The translations under genes and the position numbers were made by a program. Positions 34,660-47,000 of a DNA stretch of 64,000 nt are shown here, one piece after another (position 1 is the stretch's first letter; the number at the start of each line of letters is the position of its first letter). Below the pieces are notes generated by a model, which was not told the DNA's origin, did not search any database, and saw only the letters and a program-made list of their open reading frames with translations. This DNA is from Malus domestica (Eukaryota > Streptophyta > Magnoliopsida > Rosales > Rosaceae), in assembly GCF_042453785.1 (NCBI RefSeq), contig NC_091669.1:12350501-12414500 (forward strand), read 5' to 3'.

Positions 34660-36165
34660 GTCGAATGTGTTGTTTTCTGTATTGTATGGAGTTGGATCGG
34701 AGCCCAGACATGTCCGAGAGAGCCTTCGGGGCAAGTCGAACTTGACCTGGCTGGTGGGATTTTTGGGTCTAGCTTTATAATTGTTCTTGTTGTGAAACTG
34801 TGTGACTGTTCGTATAATTTGACTAAAAGAATGAAAGTCAAAATTGCAAGGTTAAAATTGTAGGCTTAAAATACTATAAGTTTGGTTTTTAGTTTACTAT
34901 TTTGGTATGCAAAGTTTTTTTTCATACATTTAAAGAGGTGTTGGATCAGAACCCCTATATATAGTTTAAATCCGAGTTTAATTATTTTGAGATTTTCTTA
35001 AAATATGCATAAGCTAAACTACAATACTGTGTACATAAAATATGAAATATTTCTTCTGATTCAGAGGAAAGAACAACACAATTTTGCATCACATCTTCGC
35101 TGCCGGGGCTTATAGGATCGGAGGAATGTGTCAGGTTCTTGCTGATCAAAGGATTCCCTGTTAAGGGGAGCGGCGAGAAGGAGTGATTCGCGACGGGTGG
35201 AAGTAGTGACCAGGAATGAAAAAGGCGAATTCATGACTTGTTGCACAAGAAATTATACAATCCTCGATCCTGCAATGGAATTCCTTGCTGCGAAGTGGGG
35301 GTTGTACTTTGCTTAATTTGGAGCTCGGCTTTAGGGACATTGTTTTCAAGCTGGATTGCAAGGAGTTCTCTACAAAGCCCTTTTCGAGCTCATTTCGTGT
35401 TATCAGTTGTCAATGGCAGGGCAGCAACGCAGGGATAATTGGGCTTCCCGCTCTTTATGCATACATTTCTGTACTATGTGCAAGAAATTTAAAGAGACTC
35501 ACATCAATAGAGAAATACAAAATCATTCGGTCAATTTTGGGGTTTACATCTCCAACGTTATTTTACATAATCGAAAACATTGACTTTACTTTTAGCTAAC
35601 TTAGTAACTCCACATCGAACACACTTTGTTATCCGTCCTCTGGAATCTTTTCTTCACCAGGCAACGGACCTCCTCCGCTAGTCAATAGTCAGCGCACGTC
35701 AGCCGCGCAACCCTGTCTCCAGCACTATTTTTACTCGAGTGTGTATTGTTGATGCCTTGCCCTCTAAGTTTCTGCCAAATTGCAAAACACAATAACTGCA
35801 GTATATATCAAGATGCCATGAATATACAGCATAAAGAGGAAAATCGGGCATTAATGATGGAATGAGTGAACCGTATCTGACCCGTTTGGGGTGAGGCTTA
35901 GTAGAGTCTTGTCCCATAGAGTCCCGCCCTTGGGGACGGGCGGAGGGGACTTGTTGTCCCTAATATGTAGGGCAGTTAGGCCAGTTTAATCGTCCAAGTA
36001 ATGATATGTCCCCCCAGCATTTTGATCCCTATCTTTGGTTGAGTTCAACTTGTTGATTCTCGGGCGATAATTAGTAGGATCACGTCTAAATGTGATATCC
36101 AGTTGCTGCATTTGCCACATTACAAAACTTACTCAGATTTATTCTTATTTATATGTAAAAAAAAA
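34660..36165. other. Intergenic with a LINE RNase H scrap
   Basis: Apart from 35215-35440 nothing is recognisable. A GC-rich phrase around 35900-35960 (CCCGCCCTTGGGGACGGGCG) is self-complementary and may be part of a transposon. Confidence 0.4.
35215..35440 (+). pseudogene. Degraded LINE RNase H fragment
   Basis: Readable pieces such as AMEFLAAKWG and LELGFRDIVFKLDCK occur in two frames within 80 bp. They match the middle of the RNase H domain found at the 3' end of plant LINEs (pattern A-x-x-x-G-L-x-x-A-x-x-L-G-F-x-D-I-x-x-E/K-x-D). Frameshifts show it is dead. Confidence 0.55.
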
Positions 36166-36169
36166 GTTG

Positions 36170-36412
36170 CAGATAAAAAGGTTGCAAGACTTGCAGATAA
36201 GAAAAGGTTCATCCCAGGTTAACAACGATTGAGGAGAATTGGCAGTACAATCAACTCCAGGCTTCCCGTCATAGACGATCACTCTATCTGCCAGGTACGT
36301 ACGTAGCCATAATGAAATAGTGCTCAACCACCAACGCAGTTTTCTTCGCATGGAGGATAAACCTCTTTATGACTTCTGCAGCGACGATGCACTGCTCAGA
36401 ATCAAGGTACAC
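36170..36412 (-). pseudogene. Broken fragment of ABC transporter E family (RLI/ABCE) gene
   Basis: ABCE proteins recycle ribosomes using two ATPase domains. On the minus strand this fragment encodes [38 protein letters not shown] and [20 protein letters not shown], which correspond to the D-loop/switch region of the second ATPase domain and the following segment. Two frameshifts are visible: a four-base ACGT/GTAC duplication around 36297-36305 and a one-base insertion near 36217. The H-loop motif is VEHY instead of VEHD. Upstream exons are absent, and a solo LTR begins 51 bp beyond. I call it a dead partial copy. Confidence 0.8.
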
Positions 36413-36462
36413 ACTTTTCAAGTTGTTCAGATTAACACAACTTTTGTTTGGCATGTCAGTTT

Positions 36463-37300
36463 TGTTGGAAATTTGAGTAGTTTGAGTAGAAATTTCCTTG
36501 TCCCACATTGGCCATTCCCAAAAGATTTTATCACTTTATAAGGTTTTGTCCTTTAAAGAAAGTGATTGGAGTAATAGGCCTGGAGACTAAAATTGGGCTC
36601 ACCCTTGGGGTTGGGCTTTGGGGTGTAATAATTAATTATAATTAATATATAATTAATATATAATTAATATATAATTAATATATAATTAATATATATTTAA
36701 TTGTCAAAAAATGGGCTCTTGGGCTCTAATAATTAAATTATTTAACTAATTATTTTTCGGATTTACTTAATTATTTTTTAATTAAATTCGAATTTAATTA
36801 TTTAATTATTTTTTTTTATGAAAAGACTCATCCTTTTAGATGAAGTCTGAGAGTTCTTTCTGAACACAGAGCAAAGCACCCTTCTGAAGAGATGTCTCTC
36901 AACAGTCACACCCCATTCTCATACCTATTGCAAACAGGCATCTATCTGCTATATATACATACATCTGCATAGCATTTAGAACACAGAAATAATAAACTTC
37001 ATCTTCTACATTCATAAACCTTCTTACTGAGAGAACCACACTAAATTCGCCAGAAGTTAAATTTTCCGGTGCTGGAATTTTAACTTGATCGTTGAATCCT
37101 GGTGAAGCAGACGTCCGTAGAACTACAAGCACATAGTAGGGACGAAATTTCTGTTTCAAGGACATTGCGGTACGCAAGCCTCGATCTTCAAGTTGTCTGT
37201 TTTATAATTCATATTCTAGTTTATATTTTGTTAGTTTCTATTGCATTTATTATTTATTAGCATATATAAATTATCATAGATTGTTGACTTATATCCAACA
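36463..37300. mobile_element. 838-bp solo LTR with 5-bp target duplication
   Basis: It begins TGTTGGAAA and ends TATCCAACA, giving the inverted terminal repeat TGTTGGA/TCCAACA, and is flanked on both sides by AGTTT (36458-36462 and 37301-37305). No internal region remains, so it is a product of LTR-LTR recombination. It contains five copies of an 11-bp unit at 36640-36694. Confidence 0.88.
36640..36694. repeat. 11-bp minisatellite, five copies
   Basis: The unit AATTAATATAT is repeated five times without error inside the solo LTR. Confidence 0.9.
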
Positions 37301-37627
37301 AGTTTCTATGTGGATTGGAAGAGAACGACGATTTACATGAGTCGTTCCCAGCGTATTACTCAATAAATGAATACTCGATCACATTAATAAAGCTAATATT
37401 ACCAACGAAAATAACACATATTACTTGAAAAGCGTAAGAAAATCCTTTGTAGCCCCATTCGGACTGCTGTGCCCTCTTTGTTACCCTCACGTCTTCTTCT
37501 TCCTTCTCATCTCCCTCACCATCACCCTCGTCCGACACCTAATTCTAAATCCGAGAAACCGATCACCGTGAATAAATCTCTGGCAAAGAACCAAAGTCTG
37601 GCAACAAGCATGCACACTCAGGGCGCA

Positions 37628-37983
37628 GAGTCTAATAATTATGTCGTTTACCATGTTTAAAACGAGATTCTAATATTTAAATTAGAATCTTTTTGATATT
37701 TTGTTATTTGTTTAATTTCTTGCCTATTTGAACCTATATGGTTTCTAGGGTTAAGTTCCACTATAAATAGGTCATATTGGCGTTAAGTTTGCAAAAAATT
37801 CATATTGTTATCGATAAAATTTTGAAGTCTTCTCTATTTTTTGGTGAATTCCGAATTGCTGGCGACTTCAGCTTATTTGGTAGTGGATTCTAGCGTGAGA
37901 ATTTTGATCGATATCCCTTGTCATATATCCGGCTGCGTGAGGTTGGGCTTGTTTCTTTTTTATTATTTTTATCCTAAATAAAA
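37628..37983 (+). repeat. TATA-bearing dispersed repeat B, copy 1 (upstream of KH-SAPS gene)
   Basis: About 356 bp matching 58061-58210 plus 59077-59278. Shared phrases include CATGTTTRAAACGAGATTCT, TATAAATAGGTCAT and TTTGGTAGTGGATTCTAGCG. It resembles an LTR or TRIM, but I found no clear termini. It ends about 98 bp before the ATG at 38082. Confidence 0.75.
37762..37771 (+). promoter_or_regulatory. Candidate TATA box for the KH-SAPS gene
   Basis: TATAAATAGG matches the plant TATA consensus and is conserved in the other copy of the repeat (58177-58186). Transcription from about 30 bp downstream would give a leader of about 290 nt; I find no ATG between 37795 and 38082, consistent with a leader. 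Confidence 0.45.
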
Positions 37984-38081
37984 TATAATTTAGTAACTGA
38001 AAATCTGCGTCGTCTTCCCCAACCGTCCAATTTCTCTGACGTTCGCTGATACCCAAAAACGACAACGTAGTCTGAGTGAGG

Positions 38082-41000
38082 ATGGAAAAAAACGAAAACG
38101 GCGTCGTCCCACAGCAGGAGGAGTGGAAGATGGTGGATTTTGGCCCTTCGTCAAAGGGAGAGGACGGCTTGCTTGAATCCCTTCCAACAAAAAAGAAAAG
38201 GCTCAGATTTTTCCGTACGCCCGTCCCGAAAATTTTTAGTACGTTCTCTCCTGTTCCTTTTCTACTTTGTTTGTTTGGCTGATTCTTTTCAAAGCGCACA
38301 GCTTTTTGGTGCTTCTACTTGGTTGCTTGACAAACACGTAATAGGTTATATATTTGGTTTCTAGAATCTAGGGAATTGTTGACTAAGTTCTTTTGAGGAG
38401 AAACTGTTAGTGTTACCCAATTTGGTATCTGTATGGTGATCGAGTCTTCGATCGGATAAAAGAAATAAGGTTAGGGTAAAATGGGAGTTTCATATATGGG
38501 CGTACCGTGGATCAGGCATGTATATTAAATTTACTATCTATATACGTCCACAGAATATCTAACGCATACATGTAATGCTTTTTTGGTATGTCTGAGGCAC
38601 TCGGATGGCCTCTGGTGGATGGTGAAAACTGAAACCATCCAATTTTAATAGAAACGAAAGGGCTTAAAACTATTTCAAATTGTATTGGCTAAATCTTAGG
38701 TTACCACTGTAGCAGTGAACTAAACTGTTTCATCTCTCTGTCTGCCTTTGCCTTGTTATGTGCAGAAAATAATATAACAAAGGTTTGGCCGGTGGTAGAA
38801 TCTGCTCTACTAGAGCATGACATGTCAGGTGAACTGGTATGTCATAATAAATGTTGTTTACGGAAAGTCTTATGTTGAGTTTGTACATCGGTTATCAATA
38901 TTTGTGTTCTCGACTGCGTATCTGGATTGATGAGATTTTATTTCAACTTATGGCCAGGTTGATGATTGCATGAGAGTCTCTACTACTGAAAAGACTAGAG
39001 ACCCAAAAGTTCTTGACAAGGCTAAGGGTCTTACTCGCCTTTTGGCAAGAAATTTTCCTGCACGTCTGGTACAAATGCCAGATTCTTTGTGATTGTTTTG
39101 TTATATGCAACTTATGATTGGTCTTTGTGTTCAAATGACTTGAAGTAGTTCGTAAGGTTTAGCTTTGTTCTTTCCATGCAATGTTGTTTTTTCTCTTTAA
39201 AGGCAACAACATCCCAAGAATATGTGTGTGTATGTAATACTGTATATAGATAGGATAGGAACCCCATTTTTTTAGAGGGATCCTGCTTCTCTGTTCATGG
39301 AGTGGGGTCCCGCTTATGATTATCGTCCTATATACATCTATAGCTTTATATCAGAACAATTTTACATTTGAATGAAAATTTAAGATTCTGATTTATCTAC
39401 CTTTAGTTAAGAATCTAAGATATGATGTATATTTACACTGATTTTTCTTTCTTGCTTGAAAACTCCAAGCATTTCTTTTTTCATGGTACTGGTCTTTGTT
39501 TGAGCTATCCTCTATAAGTTTCTCATTTGAGTGCTCAAGATTTTGATTTCAGGCAATAAAAGTACTAAATGACGAAAGGAAATACACTATGATCATGATT
39601 GGGCCCAAAAAATACGGGATTGACATGGTGGGTATCTCGTAAATTCCCCTTCTCCTTACTTGTAGCTGGGACCTCTTAGTCTCAGCCATTTAACCCGGTG
39701 ATTAGACCATATAACTTTTGTATGATGTTAGAAAAGTATAGATTTTGTTTACGACCTAGGTCTAGTGAATAAGGAAAGTGAGGACAATATCAGGAATATG
39801 AGCCTTTGGGTGTTCCATCACCTACTTGATGGAGAGGGCTATGCAAATTTAGTTTCCCTTGTTCTAATATCTCTACAATTGTGCACAGGAGAATTTCTAT
39901 AAACGGCGTGGACGTCTCATAGGTCCAGAGAAATCCACTTTAAAGGTGCATAAAGAGATATAGATTCTGTGCTTTACTGATCTTCCCACTAAAAGAAAAT
40001 TAATTCTTTGTTCTGCCTGATTTTCTAATTTTTGACGTTATGATTGGGACTCAGGCACTTTGCAAGGTGACGGGCTGTTATGTTATTGTTTCTGTAAGTG
40101 TTACCGTTCCTTTTGATTTCGTTGGTCCCATTGCATAGTTGTTTTTCTAGTGTTCCGACATCCAGATGAGGTATGAATTATAGATTTGATGATTTTTGAT
40201 TTACCTGTAAACTAGGGGTTCAGTGTTCCCGCTACTGGTTCATCTGAAGGATTACAGGTAGTCAAGAGGATTGTGGACGATTGCTTTCAGAATGGAACGT
40301 CCCCTGCATCCCTTATCTGGCTTGAAAGGAGACGTAAAGTGGTGAATATTCTCAAGGCTGTGTGTTTCTGAATTATGTTCTTCTGTCACCAGTGTGGCAA
40401 CATTATGTTTCCAGTGAATAGACCATCAACGCTGTTGATCTTTGTTTAAATGCACGGTCCAGATTCAGTCTTATAATGTCATTATGTGAAACAGTCCGGC
40501 AAGAGAACATGACACCATATATGTGGCATTCTTTCTCAGTTTAAAGAAGTTATTTGCTTCCTAAGGTATTGCTGATCACATGTGCTCTCCTCTTGTGGGC
40601 ATGCAGGCTGATAAAATTACTGTCGATAACCCATTTTACCAAATTGGAATTAGACCTAGCATTGATGTTGGTCGTTACCTTTGTTCATCCCTACTGGTAA
40701 TACTTCTGGAGTTCCTACTTTTTAACATTTTACAACAGTGATTAGGATCTAGAGCTTTTGATTGTTACTTCTAATATAAGAGGCAACTTCTTGAGCTTTT
40801 AGATATTGACATGCTTCGAATTGGTTGTTGTCAACAGGAACTCGTGAAAACCCAATTGATTTGCTGTGAACACGCACATAAAAAGTTTTCTGAGGCACTG
40901 CATCAGGGACATTTTAGAGATGTGCTAGAGATGATACAAGATACAGATGTGCTGGAGAAAATAGCAGAAAAGTTCAGCTCTTGGGTAAGCAATTAATTAA

Positions 41001-44000
41001 TTTTACATTTAAGCTATATTAATGCAACCGAATAGGCTTCTTAGTTTTTTCCCCGTAAGTGCGCGCTATGCGCTAAACATTTTTTCACTGAGAGCTAGCT
41101 CGTGTATAACTTATGTTGAATTAATGGCCACAAGTGTCCAAAACAACTTTCGGCTAATAAACAAACCAAATTAAAAAAAGGTGAAAGACATCATGATGAG
41201 GAGGCATCATGATTATGTTTGTTGAAAAGAAAAGTTGATGGTCATGATGATGTTTTTGAATTTTTTATTGGGTGATGATGATGGATGAATGTTAGCATAC
41301 GGAAGTGAGAAAGAGAGAGGTAGTTGTGTGCACCATTTTCTGGTTTGTAGTCCATCTTTGAGAGAGCAAAGAGAGCTGCAGAGAGCAGAAAACTGAGAGC
41401 AGAAAGAGAAGAAAGAAAGGTGATTTCTTTCTTTGTTGGTACTCACTCAATCAAAGTTGTATTTGTATATTAGCTTTGAGTTTTGTATAGAGAGGAAATT
41501 ATTCACTATATTTCTCTCTCTATTTGTTTCTTTGGTGAGTGAGAGTTATTGGGTGTATTGGGTTATTTGGGTTGTGAGATTGCCAACACTTTGTAAACTC
41601 CCATTTGGTTGATAGTGGATTATTGGGTGAGCTCCTACTGCTCCGAGGACGTACTCCAGTTACACTGACTGTTGAGGAACCTCGTTAAAATCTTGGTGTC
41701 TTTAATATTTTGTTCTTGCATTTTCATTTGATAAATTTCCTGTGGGTTAGCTTGAGTTGGTTCCATAAGGTTTGGTGCTGTCCTAGCACAACAATTGGTA
41801 TCAGAGCACTAGTTGCTCTTGGGTACTGTCTAGTTGCCAAAGATGTCAGACGGGCAAGATGAAAATCCTTTTGGAAGCACCTCCGGGTTTGCAAGAACTA
41901 CGGTGCAAAATGCAAAGTTCGAAGTGGAAAAGTTTGATGGCACAAACAACTTTGGGATGTGGCAATGTGAGGTCAAAGATGTGTTGGCTCAACAAGATCT
42001 ACTTACCGCTTTGGGAGAGAAGCCGGAAGCTATGTCGAAGCCGGAATGGGAGAAATTAAATTTGTGGGCTTGCTCTTCAATTCGGTTGTGCCTTGCAAAA
42101 ACTCAGAAGTATTTTGTGATGCGGGAGACGGTAGCAAGTGTGTTGTGGCAAAAATTGGAAGACAAGTATATGACGAAGAGTGCAGAGAACCGGCTACACT
42201 TGAAGAAAAAGCTCTACCGCTTCCAATACAAAGAAGGTACAAAAATGATTAGACACCTTGATGCTTTTAATAAGTTGATTGCCGACTTGTTAAATTTAGA
42301 TGAGGATATTAAGGATGAAGATAAGGCCTTAATATTGTTGAATTCCTTGCCGGACTCTTACGAGCATTTTGTTACCACTATTATGCATGGTAAAGAAACT
42401 GTGAAATTTGAAGATGTGTCAAATGCCTTGATGAATTATGAAATGAGGCATAGAGATAAAAATCATGATAGTACCTCATTTCATAATTCATCAAGGCATT
42501 TGAAGATGTGTCAAAGGTTTTCTACCTTTAGAGTTTCCTCTAGGTCGAGACTGTGAAATTTGAAGATGTGTCAAATGCCTTTGGAAAGGGATGAATGTGC
42601 CTTTTGTCGTAATAAGGGCCATTGGAAGAAAGATTGTCCAAAATTGAAGACCAAAGGCAAAGAAAGTTCTGAAGCTAATGTTGCTGAGGTTGAAACAGAT
42701 TTTTCTGATTTTGCTTTAACCACTTCCTCATCATTTGATTGTGCTACTAAGTGGGTGTTGGATACGGGTTGTACTCATCATATGACTCCTCACAAGGATT
42801 GGTTTTCAAGCTTGAAAGAGTTTGATGGTGGCGTTGTGTTCATGGGAGATGACAATCCTTGCACAACAAAAGGGATTGGTACAGTTCGTTTGAAGTTGCA
42901 TGATGGCATGGTTAAAGAGTTGACAGGTGTTCGGTATGTACCGAATTTGAAGAAAAATCTTATTTCTTTGGGTACTTTGGAATCCAAGGGTTTCAGGTTT
43001 CATTCAGATGGACAGACATTGAAAGTTACTTATGGTGCACTTGTTGTGATGAAAGCTCCTAGATGTGGCCATTTGTATTTATTGCAGGGAAGCACTGTGA
43101 CAGGTGAAGCATTTGTAGTCTCTGAAAATATGGGCACATCTGATTCAGATACTACTAGATTGTGGCATATGAGATTAGGCCATGCCGGTGAGAAAGCTCT
43201 ACAAGGGCTTGTGAAACAAGGTCTTCTAAAAGGTGCCACGACTTGTAAGTTTGATTTCTGTGAGCATTGTGTCTTGGGGAAGCAAACTAGAGTGAAGTTT
43301 GGTACTGCTGTACATCAGACGAAGGGCATTCTTGATTATGTGCATTCGGATGTTTGGGGTCCTACAAAGACTCCCTCTTTGAGTGGTAGACATTGGTTCG
43401 TGACCTTTGTTGATGATTATTCAAGAAGGTCTTGGGTCTACACTATGAAGCATAAGAGTGAGGTGTTAAGCATTTTCTTGGGTTGGAAGAAAATGGTTGA
43501 GAACCAGACTGGGAGAAAGATTAAGATTTTGAGATCGGATAATGGTGGTGAATACACATCCGATCCTTTCTTTAAAGTTTGCAAAGAGGAAGGAATTGTG
43601 AGACATTTTAGTGTTCGGGGAACTCCACAACAAAATGGAGTTGCAGAAAGATTGAATCGAACCTTGCTTGAGAAGGTTAGATGTATGTTGTCTCAGTCGG
43701 GTTTAAGCAAGTCATTTTGGGCAGAAGCAGTTAATTATGCATGTCACATCATCAACCGATTACCCTCAGCTGTTATTCAGGGTAAGACACCAATGGAGGT
43801 ATGGACTGGAAAACCTTCTTCTGATTATGACTATATCCGTATTTTTGGTTCACCTGCTTATTTTCATGTGACTGAAAATAAACTTGATCCTAGAGCCAAA
43901 AAGGCTATCTTTCTTGGTTTTAGTAGTGGTGTCAAAGGTTACAGGTTGTGGTGTCCAGAGATGAAAAAACTTGTAATCAGCAGAGATGTGACATTTGATG

Positions 44001-47000
44001 AAGAAAGTATGTACAAAGTCTCTGAGAAGAATGTGAAAGATGTCCAACAGGTGGAGCTTGAGAAAGTTGCCTCTGGTACTTCAAATCCTATTTCCGCTGA
44101 TGTCGAAGCCACTACAAGTGAAGAAGTGGGAGACCATGAGGATGTTGAAGAAGTTGAACTTGAAGATTCTATTCAAGTTGAAAAGCAAGTTTCACCTCAA
44201 GAGTCTATTGCCAAAAACAGAGGAAAGAGACAAATTACCAAGCCAGCTCGGTATAGTGACTATGTTTCTTTTGCTCTTCCTATTATCACTGATGATATTC
44301 CATCTAATTTCGAGGAAGCCATTGAGAGTGAAGAGAAGAAGAGGTGGTGCAATGCCATGGGTGATGAGATGAATTCTCTCTTGAAGAACAAGACTTGGGA
44401 GTTAGCTAAATTGCCTAAGGGCAAGAAAGCTATCGGTTGCAAATGGGTGTATGCCAAAAAGGAAGATGCTGATGAGAAAAGCAATGTGAGATTTAAAGCA
44501 AGATTAGTTGCTAAAGGGTATGCACAAAAGGAGGGCATTGACTACAATGAAATATTTTCTCCAGTTGTGAAGCACTCCTCAATTCGTATTATGTTAGCTC
44601 TTGTTGCACAATATGATCTTGAGCTTGTGCAACTTGATGTGAAGACGGCTTTCCTACATGGTGATTTGAATGAAGAGATTTATATGTGTCAACCGGATGG
44701 GTATATAGTGAAAGGGAAGGAAAATTTGTTTTGCAAATTGAAGAAATCACTTTATGGCTTGAAGCAATCTCCAAGGCAATGGTATTTGAGGTTTGATAAA
44801 TTTATGAGAGGCCAAAATTATTCTAGAAGTCAATATGATCATTGTGTGTACTTCAAGAAGTTGCAAGATGGGTCTTTCATTTATTTGTTGATATATGTTG
44901 ATGATATGTTGATTGCCTCAAAAAATGTTGAAGAGATTGAAAAATTGAAGAAGCAAATGAAGAATGTGTTTGAGATGAAGGATCTTGGTGAAGCGAAGAA
45001 GATCCTTGGCATGGAGATCACTAGAGATAGAGAGAAGGGTTTGGTCAATTTGAATCAAAGACAATACCTTGAGAAGTTGATTCGGAAGTTTGGAGTTCAT
45101 GATTCAACCAAACCGGTTAGTACCCCTTTGGCTCCTCATTTTAAATTGAGTTCTCTACAATGTCCTAAAAATGATAAAGAGAAGCTGCAAATGAAAAATA
45201 TACCATATGCAAATTTGGTTGGTAGTTTGATGTATGCAATGGTATGCTCTAGACCGGATATTGCTCATGCAGTTGGCATGGTGAGTCGATATATGCATAA
45301 TCCAGGTAAAGAGCACTGGCAAGCAGCTAAGTGGATATTGAGATATCTCCATGGTACTCGAGATGTTGGTTTATGCTTTGAGAGAGATGACTCTGGTATT
45401 GGTCATTTTGCAGTTGGTTATGTTGATTCAGATTATGCAGGTGATCTGGATGGAAGGAAGTCTACTACAGGCTATGTGTTTACTATGGCTAAAGGACCAG
45501 TTTGTTGGAGGTCCATTTTGCAGTCGTCTGTTGCCTTGTCTACTACAGAGGCTGAATATATGGCAGTTGCTGAAGCTATAAAGGAGGCCATTTGGATACA
45601 TGGGCTGATTAGAGATTTGGGGGTTGATCAGAAGCAGGTGGAGGTACATTGTGATAGTCAGAGTGCCATTTATTTGGCTAAGTATCAGGTTCATCATGCG
45701 AGGACCAAGCACATAGATGTGCGTTATCACTTTGTTCGTGAAATTGTTGGTGAAGGGGAAATCATTCTCCAGAAGATTCCAACTAAAGACAACCCCGCTG
45801 ATATGTTGACTAAGGTTGCTGGTGTAGCCAAGTTTGTTCACTGTTTGAACTTGGCTCACATTATGCCTATATAAAGAAGGCGTTGAGCAGTAGGAGTTTT
45901 GGAGCATTTGGCTCGGCATGAGTTGTTCTCTTGCTAGTGTTCGGGAGTGATGTTGTGTGCTAATTGTGTTGGTTGGCTTATCATGGCGTTTTCGGAACTT
46001 GGCCAAGGTGGAGATTGTTGAATTAATGGCCACAAGTGTCCAAAACAACTTTCGGCTAATAAACAAACCAAATTAAAAAAAGGTGAAAGACATCATGATG
46101 AGGAGGCATCATGATTATGTTTGTTGAAAAGAAAAGTTGATGGTCATGATGATGTTTTTGAATTTTTTATTGGGTGATGATGATGGATGAATGTTAGCAT
46201 ACGGAAGTGAGAAAGAGAGAGGTAGGTGTGTGCACCATTTTCTGGTTTGTAGTCCATCTTTGAGAGAGCAAAGAGAGCTGCAGAGAGCAGAAAACTGAGA
46301 GCAGAAAGAGAAGAAAGAAAGGTGATTTCTTTCTTTGTTGGTACTCACTCAATCAAAGTTGTATTTGTATATTAGTTTTGAGTTTTGTATAGAGAGGAAA
46401 TTATTCACTATATTTCTCTCTCTATTTGTTTCTTTGGTGAGTGAGAGTTATTGGGTGTATTGGGTTATTTGGGTTGTGAGATTGCCAACACTTTGTAAAC
46501 TCCCATTTGGTTGATAGTGGATTATTGGGTGAGCTCCTACTGCTCCGAGGACGTACTCCAGTTACACTGACTGTTGAGGAACCTCGTTAAAATCTTGGTG
46601 TCTTTAATATTTTGTTCTTGCATTTTCATTTGATAAATTTCCTGTGGGTTAGCTTGAGTTGGTTCCATAAGGTTTGGTGCTGTCCTAGCACAACAACTTA
46701 TAGGGTTAAAACCATGATTAGTGTGCTGGAAATATCAATATTTCCATTTTGGTATCCCAATATTTCCATTTTGGTATCCCTTTTATGTTTAAAAGTATTG
46801 CCAGTCTCTGATAAATTCTGGTGAGTTAGTTTTGGTTCCTGGAGGCAGACAAGAAAATGAAGGCAGAGAACACAGAATCGGGGGGGGGGGGGAATGTGAA
46901 AGGTTTCTTATCTGTGAAGTAATCACAGATATTTCAATAAATATCAACTTAGGATATTTCCTTACAAGCTAATCTAGAGCAATCTCAGCCCTTGATTTAA

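Larger units (their letters stand above)
41114..46695 (+). mobile_element. Complete Ty1/copia element in KH-SAPS intron 9
   Basis: LTRs of 680 bp at 41114-41793 and 46016-46695 begin TGTTGAATTAATGG and end CTAGCACAACA. The 5-bp duplication ACTTA flanks the element (41109-41113, 46696-46700). The primer-binding site TTGGTATCAGAGC follows the 5' LTR, and a purine tract (CCAAGGTGGAGAT) precedes the 3' LTR. I see two differences between the LTRs (41324/46226 and 41474/46376), so insertion is recent. Domain order protease, integrase, RT, RNase H defines copia; the sequence type is Tork-like. Confidence 0.97.

Noticed and set aside
34569-34863. Open frames over the tRNA-Lys gene
   Set aside because: Shadows of the tRNA and its flank; no protein character.
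36899-37177. 92-aa minus-strand frame
   Set aside because: Wholly inside the solo LTR and without a recognisable domain.
45428-46066. 212-aa minus-strand frame
   Set aside because: Antisense shadow of the copia RNase H region.
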